Source: an uncultured Aquimarina sp.
Lineage (GTDB): Bacteria > Bacteroidota > Bacteroidia > Flavobacteriales > Flavobacteriaceae
NCBI GenBank assembly: GCA_947498815.1
Contig: CANMLU010000003.1
Coordinates: 62,001-126,000 of the forward strand
DNA: 64,000 bases
Direction of reading: 5' to 3'
Shown here: positions 1 to 7,611 of the stretch, one piece after another
How the letters are laid out: each line of letters begins with the position of its first letter
Position numbering within the stretch: the stretch's first letter is position 1
Program-made: the position numbers and the translations under genes
Notes under the pieces: model-generated
What the model was told of the DNA's origin: nothing
The model's input: only the letters and a program-made list of their open reading frames with translations
The model's database searches: none

Positions 1-2
1 TC

Positions 3-1580
3 TATAAGAATCTTGGAAAAGGAAAATTTGAAGTGGCCGAAGGTACTGATGTAATCCCTGTTGCTACAGCTTTGGTAGGGTGTAGTTGGGCAGACTATGA
101 AAATGATGGAGATTTGGATCTAATTTATTCGCGATTTTCGGCCCCTTCTACCCTACAAACAAGAATTTACAAAAATGACAAAGGAACCTTTACAGAAGTT
201 AACTCAATTTTAAACACCATCAATTCAACAACATGGAGTGTGCAATGGTGTGATTATAACAATGACAGTTATGTTGATTTCATACTTACCTTTGCAAACG
301 GTTTTTTAAATCCATCTAGTTTTCCAAATAGACTATACCGGGGCAATCCAGATGGTTCTTTTTCTGAAGTGACAGAGTCTTATGAGTTTCTTACAGAAAA
401 GGAAGCATATACCGTATCCAATTGGACTGATTATGACGAAGATGGGGATACCGATTTATTTATTGCCAGTGGCCCTGCATCGGGTCCTGCAGGAATAAAA
501 TCGGATTTTTTATTTAAAAATTTACAAGCAGAAACTGGTAAAGAAGGATTTCAAAAGTTAACAAGTGCCGATATCGCATTCGCAGAAGATCCTCAAGACG
601 GTCAATGTTATAATGCCATAGATTATGATAATGATGGGGATTTGGATGTTTGTCTTACCAATTATTCGGGTATTGAAAATAAGTTTTACGTCAATAACGC
701 TGGGACATACGTTCCTACAGCAGTACCTTTTACAACTACAAATAATCAGAATTTAACCAATACATGGGGAGATTTTGATAATGATGGGGATTTGGATGTT
801 ATAATTACAGCTTCAAGCCCTACCGGAAGCGGTTATTTTGTTAACAATGGAGACGGCACTTTTACTGAAAGTGAATCCAATCTTATAAACACTGCTACTT
901 CAGGCAATTCTACCGGAGCTTCTATAGCAGATTATGATAATGACGGAGATCTTGATTTTTTTGTAGTAGGTCGCGCAATCAAAGGACTCTTTAGAAATGA
1001 TTTGAGAATAAAAAATCACTTCGCAAATTTCAAACTTATCGGCAATCCATCAAACAAAGCGGCATTGGGCGCAAGATTAGAATTAACTGCCAGGGTCAAA
1101 GGAAAATTAATTACGCAAAAAAGAGAAATCTCTGCCTCAAATACATTTATGGGACATAATAGTTTACGTGCACATTTCGGGCTTAATAAAGCACCAAAAA
1201 TTGAAAAACTAGTCATATACTGGCCATCCGGAAATGTGTCAACATTTTTAAACCTTAAGGTGAATACATTTTACACCATCGAAGAAGGTAAAACAAAACC
1301 GATTTCCCCTCCTATTAAAGAAAGACCCAATGTTAATACTCAAATAATCGTATATCCAAACCCTTCCAAAAAAATTGTAAAAATTAAAATCAACGATCAA
1401 AAAACAACAGTACCTGTAACAATTAAAGTAATGAACGCAACAGGTGTTGAAATTTCAAAATCAGTTTTTTCTACCTCTCAAGATATCCAATTGAACACTT
1501 CTACTTTATCCTTCGGAAATTATTTTCTACATATAACTATTGAAGGGAAAACATTTGTGAAAAAATTGGTGATTAAATAA
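3..1580 (+). CDS. FG-GAP/VCBS repeat protein with ASPIC/UnbV domain and T9SS sorting tail (5' partial)
   Basis: The reading frame is open to the first full codon of the window, so the N-terminus and any signal peptide lie outside; the GTG at 33 is internal. The visible 525 residues begin with FG-GAP/VCBS-type repeats carrying calcium-binding acidic loops (for example DYENDGDLD, DYDEDGDTD, DFDNDGDLD), typical of beta-propeller surface proteins. A UnbV/ASPIC-like domain follows (NHFANFKL to about YTIEEG), then a linker and a T9SS type A sorting domain beginning VYPNPSKK and ending KKLVIK. The protein is probably exported by type IX secretion and held on or released from the cell surface. Its ligand cannot be told from the sequence. 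A strong terminator follows directly. Confidence 0.88.
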   Translation, partial: YKNLGKGKFEVAEGTDVIPVATALVGCSWADYENDGDLDLIYSRFSAPSTLQTRIYKNDKGTFTEVNSILNTINSTTWSVQWCDYNNDSYVDFILTFANGFLNPSSFPNRLYRGNPDGSFSEVTESYEFLTEKEAYTVSNWTDYDEDGDTDLFIASGPASGPAGIKSDFLFKNLQAETGKEGFQKLTSADIAFAEDPQDGQCYNAIDYDNDGDLDVCLTNYSGIENKFYVNNAGTYVPTAVPFTTTNNQNLTNTWGDFDNDGDLDVIITASSPTGSGYFVNNGDGTFTESESNLINTATSGNSTGASIADYDNDGDLDFFVVGRAIKGLFRNDLRIKNHFANFKLIGNPSNKAALGARLELTARVKGKLITQKREISASNTFMGHNSLRAHFGLNKAPKIEKLVIYWPSGNVSTFLNLKVNTFYTIEEGKTKPISPPIKERPNVNTQIIVYPNPSKKIVKIKINDQKTTVPVTIKVMNATGVEISKSVFSTSQDIQLNTSTLSFGNYFLHITIEGKTFVKKLVIK

Positions 1581-1601
1581 GTCTGTTCCTCTTTTATTAA
1601 A

Positions 1602-1637
1602 AAAAGGCAAGTTTCTTTTAAGAAGGTTGCCTTTTTA
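1602..1637 (+). terminator. Rho-independent terminator after FG-GAP gene
   Basis: A 10-bp perfect stem (AAAAAGGCAA at 1602-1611, TTGCCTTTTT at 1628-1637) ends in a T run, 22 bases after the stop codon of the FG-GAP protein. Confidence 0.8.
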
Positions 1638-1709
1638 CAATTCAAGAAGTTTAAAAATTAGTAGTTTTATAGGATTATCATTATGTGATAACAAACAGAT
1701 ATAACTTTA

Positions 1710-2675
1710 ATGAAACACATAGATTTAATTATCATTGGAGGCGGACCTATAGGCATTGCATGTGGATTAGAGGCCAAAAAACAAGGGATTAATTATCTTA
1801 TCATTGAAAAAGGCCCAATAGTTAACTCATTATTTAATTACCCGGTTAACATGCAGTTTTTTTCATCTTCAGAGAAACTCGAAATCGATAACATTCCTTT
1901 TATTAGTAACGAAGCAAAACCAAAACGTAATGAAGCTTTAGAGTATTATCGAAGAATAGTTACTTCTAATGATTTAAATATTCATCTTTTTGAAAAAGTG
2001 CTATCAGTAAAAAAGAAGGATGGACTTTTTAATATCGAAACTCGAAAACAACAATATACTGCATCTTTTGTAATTGTAGCGACCGGGTTTTATGATATCC
2101 CAAATACCATAGATGTTCCTGGTGAGGATTTACCCAAAGTATCTCACTACTACAAGGATCCTCATTTTTATGCCAAACAAAAATTGGCTGTCATTGGCGC
2201 TAGCAATTCGGCAGTAGATGCCGCATTAGAATGTTATCGAAAAGGAGCCGAAGTAACCATGCTGGTTCGAGGTCCAGAGATAGGTAAACGTGTTAAATAT
2301 TGGGTACGTCCCGATATCGAAAATCGTATACATGAAGGTAGCATCAAGGCATTCTACAATGTTAAGGTAAAAGAAATAACCCAAGAAAAGGTTACTATAC
2401 AAACTCCCAAAGGAGATTTCATTATAGAAAATGATTATGTATTGGCGCTAACTGGATACAAACCGAACTTTGAATTTTTACAAAAAATAGGAATCCAGCT
2501 CTCTGATGATCAAAAATTATATCCTCAATACAATGAAAAAACAATGGAATCGAATATAAAAAACCTGTATTTGGCTGGAGTGATATGTGGCGGGATGGAT
2601 ACTCATGTTTGGTTCATTGAAAACTCAAGAATTCATGCCAAAACAATACTGAAATCAATTCTTAAAAAACAGTAA
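1710..2675 (+). CDS. ypdA: YpdA family bacillithiol disulfide reductase-like flavoprotein
   Basis: This 321-residue protein has two dinucleotide-binding folds: an FAD motif at the N-terminus (IIIGGGPIGIACGLEA, residues 8-23) and an NAD(P)H motif in the middle (VIGASNSAVDAALE). It lacks the CxxC pair of thioredoxin reductases. That layout, the length and the FNYPVNMQFFSSSEKLEI stretch match YpdA, the NADPH-dependent flavoenzyme that reduces oxidised bacillithiol in Firmicutes and Bacteroidota. The protein should be cytosolic. It appears to be a single-gene unit between two terminators. The family assignment is firm; activity on bacillithiol is inferred from the family. Confidence 0.85.
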   Translation: MKHIDLIIIGGGPIGIACGLEAKKQGINYLIIEKGPIVNSLFNYPVNMQFFSSSEKLEIDNIPFISNEAKPKRNEALEYYRRIVTSNDLNIHLFEKVLSVKKKDGLFNIETRKQQYTASFVIVATGFYDIPNTIDVPGEDLPKVSHYYKDPHFYAKQKLAVIGASNSAVDAALECYRKGAEVTMLVRGPEIGKRVKYWVRPDIENRIHEGSIKAFYNVKVKEITQEKVTIQTPKGDFIIENDYVLALTGYKPNFEFLQKIGIQLSDDQKLYPQYNEKTMESNIKNLYLAGVICGGMDTHVWFIENSRIHAKTILKSILKKQ

Positions 2676-2686
2676 CTATAGAAATA

Positions 2687-2710
2687 AAGCCAGACAATGT
2701 CTGGCTTTTA
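2687..2710. terminator. Bidirectional terminator between ypdA and the Bax-inhibitor gene
   Basis: An inverted repeat (AAGCCAGACA / TGTCTGGCTT) lies between two convergent genes. It has T runs on both sides, so it can serve both strands. Confidence 0.75.
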
Positions 2711-2733
2711 TATACGATTAAGTTATAGATGTA

Positions 2734-3444
2734 CTAGTCACCACTAAACCTTGACAAAATACTAAGGATATACCAGAACAATAACATTAAGGATGCAAAT
2801 AAACCCAAGGATGCGCCTACGTATTGGTCCTCAGAATATTTATGCACCATATTCGAAGTTTGATATAAAATAGATCCCGAAGCCAATACTACCATCCCTA
2901 CACTAAACCAAAGCCCAAGATTAAAACCAAATAGCATACCCGCTACAATTAATCCAATGGCTATAAAAAACCCAATAGTCAACATAGATTTAAGAAATGA
3001 AAAGTCCTTTTTGGTAATCAGTACTATTGCAGATAAGCCAGTAAATAGGGCCAATGTTAAAATTGCAGCTTGATTAAGGATATTTGCTCCTCCACTCTCA
3101 GCAATCATCATCGCTATTCCGATTAAAGGAATAAAAATAAAAGCCTCGGCCACTACATATAATAACAATCCCAAATACTGCTGGTTGATATTATGATTTT
3201 TAAATGCCATTTTTTCCGCATAACTGGTAGCCAACATAAAACCTCCCAGCATCAGTAACCATCTCCAACCTTGAGTCATCGAGAAAGCAAAGTCTACTAT
3301 CGGCTCAATTTGAAAAAATATCCATTCTACAATTACAAAAAGTAAAACGGCCATAGCCAGGTGCGTGTACGTTTTTTTATAAAATGCAACTCTTCTTTCA
3401 TCAGTAAGAGAGCTTACAGGCAATACTTGCTGAAATTCTTCCAT
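2734..3444 (-). CDS. Bax inhibitor-1/YccA family membrane protein
   Basis: The 236-residue protein has a short soluble N-terminus followed by about seven hydrophobic segments from residue 30 to the end. This is the size and topology of the Bax inhibitor-1 (TMBIM/YccA) family of inner-membrane proteins, whose bacterial members act as pH-sensitive calcium leak channels or modulate FtsH proteolysis. The start ATG is followed by EEFQQVLPVSSLTDERRVAFYKKTYTHLA, a typical cytosolic lead-in. It stands alone between ypdA (convergent) and the MtfA-like gene upstream, 62 bases away on the same strand. The family call is strong; the cellular role in this organism is unknown. Confidence 0.85.
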   Translation of the reverse strand: MEEFQQVLPVSSLTDERRVAFYKKTYTHLAMAVLLFVIVEWIFFQIEPIVDFAFSMTQGWRWLLMLGGFMLATSYAEKMAFKNHNINQQYLGLLLYVVAEAFIFIPLIGIAMMIAESGGANILNQAAILTLALFTGLSAIVLITKKDFSFLKSMLTIGFFIAIGLIVAGMLFGFNLGLWFSVGMVVLASGSILYQTSNMVHKYSEDQYVGASLGLFASLMLLFWYILSILSRFSGD

Positions 3445-3506
3445 ATTAGAAAATTAATTAAAATTGTTTAGGTGATAAATATAATTGTTTAAAATGCATT
3501 CTAACC

Positions 3507-4373
3507 CTAATCTTCAAAATATCTAAAATTCAACATTTGACCAACGTACTCATATATTTCGGGGAATTTACTTTTTAATTCTTTTGGTGATTCCATAAAA
3601 ACCTCAACCAATACGGCTATAAACTCGAATTTATCTGTATACGCATAATCGCGAAGTATCTTGGTATCTACTATTTTTTTTCTTATCTCCTCGGATCCCA
3701 AATACTTTTCCAATAATAAAAATGTATCATAAAAAATCTCACAACTAATATTATTATTTCTTATTGAGTTGTGATGTATTGCATGTGTAATCTCATGAAT
3801 CCCAAGGCTTTTTCCTTTATCCTGATGTAAATTCCCTTTTTGAAAATGTTTCCATGATAATGCCAGTGATTTTGACCTGGGGCTAAACTCTCCTATATTT
3901 TCGGTTTGGTTTAGAATAGAATAAAATGAGGAAGGATATAAGATTATGGTATTCAAGTATTCTAATAAGTAGTGACGCATTCCAAAAGTAAGTTGAGTAA
4001 CCATTATTGTTATTTGCATGCGCATAAAACCATCAACAACGATACCATCTCTACCTACAAAATTTGTCTCTTCAAGAAACCTTGTTGTTCTGTGTTCAAA
4101 GTATTTCTTTTGTTTTTTATCCAAGGTATTGTAAAAATCATTTTCATCCAGAAATGGTTTTAGATAAGATGGTAGTTTTTTGATAGTAGGATAAAAATGA
4201 ATAAAATAAGGCTTCTTGTAACGTTGCACATAAACCGATTCCAAATATCGTAATACATAGTACACGCAAATAGAAACAATCCCAGCCGTTACCACAACTC
4301 CAAGTATATTTTGAAGTATGGAATTAGAAGGCTCTTCTTCTATGGATTGCAAAAATGATATATATATATTCAA
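3507..4373 (-). CDS. MtfA-like zinc metallopeptidase (M90 family) with N-terminal membrane anchor
   Basis: The 288-residue protein has one membrane segment near residues 20-42 and a soluble domain carrying the zinc-protease motif HEITH (residues 193-197, in GIHEITHAIH). Further on is EFIAVLVEVFMESPKELKSKFPEIYEYV, which matches the conserved acidic and proline-rich tail of MtfA peptidases; an E there would be the third zinc ligand. E. coli MtfA is a soluble peptidase that binds the repressor Mlc. Here the membrane anchor and lack of a pts context argue only for the fold and chemistry, not that role. The gene is monocistronic as far as can be seen. Confidence 0.78.
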   Translation of the reverse strand: MNIYISFLQSIEEEPSNSILQNILGVVVTAGIVSICVYYVLRYLESVYVQRYKKPYFIHFYPTIKKLPSYLKPFLDENDFYNTLDKKQKKYFEHRTTRFLEETNFVGRDGIVVDGFMRMQITIMVTQLTFGMRHYLLEYLNTIILYPSSFYSILNQTENIGEFSPRSKSLALSWKHFQKGNLHQDKGKSLGIHEITHAIHHNSIRNNNISCEIFYDTFLLLEKYLGSEEIRKKIVDTKILRDYAYTDKFEFIAVLVEVFMESPKELKSKFPEIYEYVGQMLNFRYFED

Positions 4374-4552
4374 AAAAAGAAAAATGTAGGTTAAGGGCTA
4401 TTAAAAGTAACATTTTAGAAATAAAAACAGTGTTAAAAGCATAATTTAACAATATTCTTTACTACCTGGTTATAATCGTAAAACCACAGTTAATCCCCCA
4501 GTACGATATGGGTGAAAACACACTAACACAACAGTCGTAACACCCCGTAAAT

Positions 4553-4570
4553 AAGGAGTTTAAACTCCTT
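4553..4570. repeat. Perfect 18-bp palindrome upstream of the 767-residue unknown gene
   Basis: AAGGAGTTTAAACTCCTT is a perfect dyad 70 bases before the likely start codon of the next gene. It has no T run, so an operator or mRNA hairpin is more likely than a terminator. Confidence 0.55.
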
Positions 4571-4639
4571 GATATCAGACAATTGACCGCCTATTTTTAT
4601 ATTCTTAATTGTTCAATATTAACTAAAAACAAATATATT

Positions 4640-6940
4640 ATGATTATTTCAATGCAGGGAGATTGGATTGTGAGGGTTAAGGCAAAATCTGCCTCTTATC
4701 CACAAAGGTTTATCGTTGTCGGTGCAGATACAGGCAACGGAATTTATACAGGAACTGTGGGGACTACCGCAAATGTAACTGGGGATCAATGGGCAATTGC
4801 CATACAAAACAATCCAGGTGGAGGGTATCAACAATCAGATACTAAGATTAAATTTCCAAAAACAATCGGAGGGAATCACACCTTCGAAATTTTATCTAAT
4901 GATGCAGGAGGGGATTCGGATTTTAACGATCTTGTTCTGGAGTGTTCGACTCCAGTAAACATTAATGATTTCTTGATTTATGGTAATGTGTCAATGTATA
5001 GTGGCAGATGTTTATTTAATCCTTGTTGGAGAGGACCATTTGTAATTGACACCTACACAAGTTTACTCGAAGCTCTGAAAAACAACAATATCAAAAAATA
5101 CATCGAAAAATTATATCCAGAGCGAATACCAGAAGATATAGGTCCTGTTCCACCGGATCCTGCTCCTTTTAAACCCATAGTAATTGATCTGAAAGGTGAA
5201 GCAACCAAGCCAAAAACAGAATTGCTTTACCAACGAATAGAATCTAATGAAATAGTAGTAAAGAAAAAGGCAAAGGCAAGAGCTTCGGAATTTGCAGCCG
5301 CAAATTATAAACTATTAAGTGCTCGAAAAAAGGAAGTCTCGCTAGTTGATGCTTCACGTGTACAGGATCTAAAATTGATAAAAGCAATTGAAGGATTATA
5401 TTTTAGATGCCGAACAGAGCCAGCAAACAATATCACACTTACCTTCGAGGAGTATGACCGCACTGCTGCCGAACTTGCAGGAGATGCATATACCGGAGAA
5501 GGAAACAGAAGATTATTGGGTGATACTATTACCGATATGAATGGAAACTACATCTTCCGCTTCTCGTTTGATATGAGTTTTCCAGGAATCGAGGACTCCA
5601 GTGATCAGGCTCCGGGTGAAAACATCAATGTAGTTGCCTATCCTGATGTAATTGTAAAAGTGACGAGTTTGGCCCCCAACAATGTATTATACGAAAGTGC
5701 ACCATACTATAACGTTCCGAATAAAAAACGTATCAATCTTTGTTTACCAAAATCGCAAATACAACCATCATCGGCATGTTTTAATGGTAATCTTATTGGT
5801 AGTTTAGGGAACGTATTTATCGGAGGTGATCAAAACACAACCGCCTCTTTCTTCTTTTCAAAACTACATCGAAATGGATTCAATAACGATCTGGAACCTA
5901 GTGGTAAAATCTCGGTAGATAACAGTCAAGCAGGTTTCAAGGTAGATTGTGCGGCATGGGGAGGCACGATAGATATGAGTGGCTGTATGTATGACGTGAG
6001 TAAAACAGCCGCACAAAACAAGATCAAATGGTATACGATTCGGATTAAACGTGCCGGAACAATTCCTTGGGTATTTGTAAGTCAAAATTACAAACATCCG
6101 CGTTACTCCAAACGTAACTTACCAAACTATAATGGTGACGATGTAGGACCTTTTAACCAAGCATTAAAAGTTGATGGAGGTGCTGCAGTAAATGTACCTG
6201 CCTACAAGAACATTCAGAGAGAAATGAATGTTGATTTTATTGATTGGGTTCCAGATAAAATTGGACGATACATGCAGCTCAACACCAATATATATGATAA
6301 AGTACAAGGCGAGACTACTCCTGGTACATTTTATGTGCGCGTAGACGGGTATGATAACAACGGAAATCTGGTAGCCAATGCTACAGACATGATAGCTCTT
6401 TATATTCACAACAAGCCTCTAAACTTTAGCTTATCGGCATTAACTTTTGCAGATTCATCTATTGTAAATGCGGGCTGTGGATTATATCGTCTTGAAGATG
6501 ATCAGCTCAATACCAATATCAACTTTAATTTTAGAGCAAATGATCCTTACGGTTTCGTAGATTCATATGCCCTAACTATGGGACGATGCCCAGGTCCGAT
6601 GATTGGTCTACGAGTAATTGATCCTAATCCACCAATTTCGGATACCGTTTCTGGGGAGACTATCTTTTCTTCTGGAACTGCAGCAGGAAATATACCTCAC
6701 ACTTGTTCGGGATATACAGGAACTATGCAAGAGTTTTCGGATGTAGGATTAATAAATGCCAGTATTCAACCCGCCTTATCAGAAGGTGGATGGATTAAAG
6801 GACTCGAATATTTTACGCGTCTTTCATTTCATCTTACAGCTCGTAAACGGGTTACAAATGGTTACAATAGTGGACTTAGTAGTTTATACCAAGCCCATCG
6901 AACTATTTTAATGGAACGTATAAATCCACCAACACCATAA
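4640..6940 (+). CDS. Large unrecognised protein with DUF4114-like N-terminus and Ig-like segments
   Basis: The 766-residue product starts best at ATG 4640 (MIISMQGDW); a TTG at 4583 would only add a non-conserved-looking leader. No signal peptide, lipobox or T9SS tail is visible. The first 110 residues end in GGDSDFNDLVLEC, which resembles the acidic DxDFNDL motif of DUF4114-type calcium-binding domains. Residues about 240-370 include a carboxypeptidase-regulatory/Cna-B-like strand pattern (LLGDTITDMNGNYIFRF). Many paired Cys and aromatic residues suggest beta-sandwich domains. I do not recognise the whole protein. It is followed after three bases by a DUF1360 gene and then an 85-residue gene, so the three are probably one operon. 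Confidence 0.75.
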   Translation: MIISMQGDWIVRVKAKSASYPQRFIVVGADTGNGIYTGTVGTTANVTGDQWAIAIQNNPGGGYQQSDTKIKFPKTIGGNHTFEILSNDAGGDSDFNDLVLECSTPVNINDFLIYGNVSMYSGRCLFNPCWRGPFVIDTYTSLLEALKNNNIKKYIEKLYPERIPEDIGPVPPDPAPFKPIVIDLKGEATKPKTELLYQRIESNEIVVKKKAKARASEFAAANYKLLSARKKEVSLVDASRVQDLKLIKAIEGLYFRCRTEPANNITLTFEEYDRTAAELAGDAYTGEGNRRLLGDTITDMNGNYIFRFSFDMSFPGIEDSSDQAPGENINVVAYPDVIVKVTSLAPNNVLYESAPYYNVPNKKRINLCLPKSQIQPSSACFNGNLIGSLGNVFIGGDQNTTASFFFSKLHRNGFNNDLEPSGKISVDNSQAGFKVDCAAWGGTIDMSGCMYDVSKTAAQNKIKWYTIRIKRAGTIPWVFVSQNYKHPRYSKRNLPNYNGDDVGPFNQALKVDGGAAVNVPAYKNIQREMNVDFIDWVPDKIGRYMQLNTNIYDKVQGETTPGTFYVRVDGYDNNGNLVANATDMIALYIHNKPLNFSLSALTFADSSIVNAGCGLYRLEDDQLNTNINFNFRANDPYGFVDSYALTMGRCPGPMIGLRVIDPNPPISDTVSGETIFSSGTAAGNIPHTCSGYTGTMQEFSDVGLINASIQPALSEGGWIKGLEYFTRLSFHLTARKRVTNGYNSGLSSLYQAHRTILMERINPPTP

Positions 6941-6943
6941 TCT

Positions 6944-7222
6944 ATGGATTGGTTTATGTTTATCATAATGGGGCTTTGTATCTGGAGAATTACGCATTTA
7001 TGCAGTGCGGAAGATGGCCCATTTGATATCATCTTTAAAATAAGAAAACAATTAGGACAGGGATTCTTTGGATCCCTGTTGGATTGTTTTTATTGCCTTA
7101 GTATCTGGATAAGCTTGCCCTTTGCAATATGGAAAGGAGAAACCTGGGATCAAATACTCTTATTTTGGTTTGCTTTATCCGGAATTGCCTGCATACTAGA
7201 ACAAAGTACAACGAAACAATAA
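6944..7222 (+). CDS. DUF1360 small membrane protein
   Basis: The 92-residue protein has hydrophobic segments at residues 2-15, about 48-62 and 70-85 around a basic cytosolic stretch. It carries the motif FFGSLLDCFYCLSIWISLP, where the CxxC and LxCxxCxSxW pattern is characteristic of DUF1360 proteins. Members occur in phage, Bacillus and actinobacterial neighbourhoods and have no assigned function. It begins three bases after the large unknown protein and lies 17 bases before the 85-residue gene, so co-expression and a shared task are likely. Confidence 0.75.
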   Translation: MDWFMFIIMGLCIWRITHLCSAEDGPFDIIFKIRKQLGQGFFGSLLDCFYCLSIWISLPFAIWKGETWDQILLFWFALSGIACILEQSTTKQ

Positions 7223-7239
7223 TTTAAAAAATCAGAACT

Positions 7240-7497
7240 ATGTCATGCTGCTCAAAAAAAAGACAGGAATTAACACGTCAACTAACTGCTATAAAAAAGC
7301 GACAAGAAGAAACCTTGTTAGTTTCGCGAAAACAAATACATACTAAATTCATGTACACCGGAAATTCGCCATGGGTTTTTAGAGGAGTCTTTACTCGTAC
7401 ACGTTACCATTTTAGATATAAAGGTCATACCATCACAATCGAACCTCAAGATGCTCCAGCGGCGATGGCAGAATCGCTTCTTGAAAGTGTGCCCTAG
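7240..7497 (+). CDS. Small basic protein of unknown function
   Basis: The 85-residue protein starts MSCCSKKR, with adjacent cysteines, then a short basic helix (residues 7-32). A compact C-terminal segment follows, GNSPWVFRGVFTRTRYHFRYKG and then HTITIEPQDAPAAMAESLL, which looks like a small beta-barrel plus helix. The YhF-(x)n-v-P-x-DAP pattern reminds me of short domains seen in phage-derived or secretion-particle clusters, but I cannot assign a family. It is the third gene of the probable operon with the 766-residue and DUF1360 proteins. Confidence 0.6.
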   Translation: MSCCSKKRQELTRQLTAIKKRQEETLLVSRKQIHTKFMYTGNSPWVFRGVFTRTRYHFRYKGHTITIEPQDAPAAMAESLLESVP

Positions 7498-7574
7498 ATA
7501 CTATAAAATAAAACCAAAAACCTCACGTTATGTTGTCATTTATTATGCGTGCATAACACTTAAAGATATTTCAG

Positions 7575-7582
7575 TATATTCG
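7575..7582 (+). promoter_or_regulatory. Possible -7 element for the GMC oxidoreductase gene
   Basis: TATATTCG resembles the Bacteroidota -7 box TAnnTTTG and lies 30 bases before the ATG at 7612. No clear TTTG -33 element is present, so this is a weak call. Confidence 0.3.
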
Positions 7583-7611
7583 CGCCTGCAAACTCAACAA
7601 ACTAACCTAGC

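Noticed and set aside
4583-4639. TTG start that would lengthen the 766-residue protein by 19 residues
   Set aside because: The added segment includes the promoter-like AT-rich region, has no signal peptide character, and an ATG at 4640 gives a more natural start.
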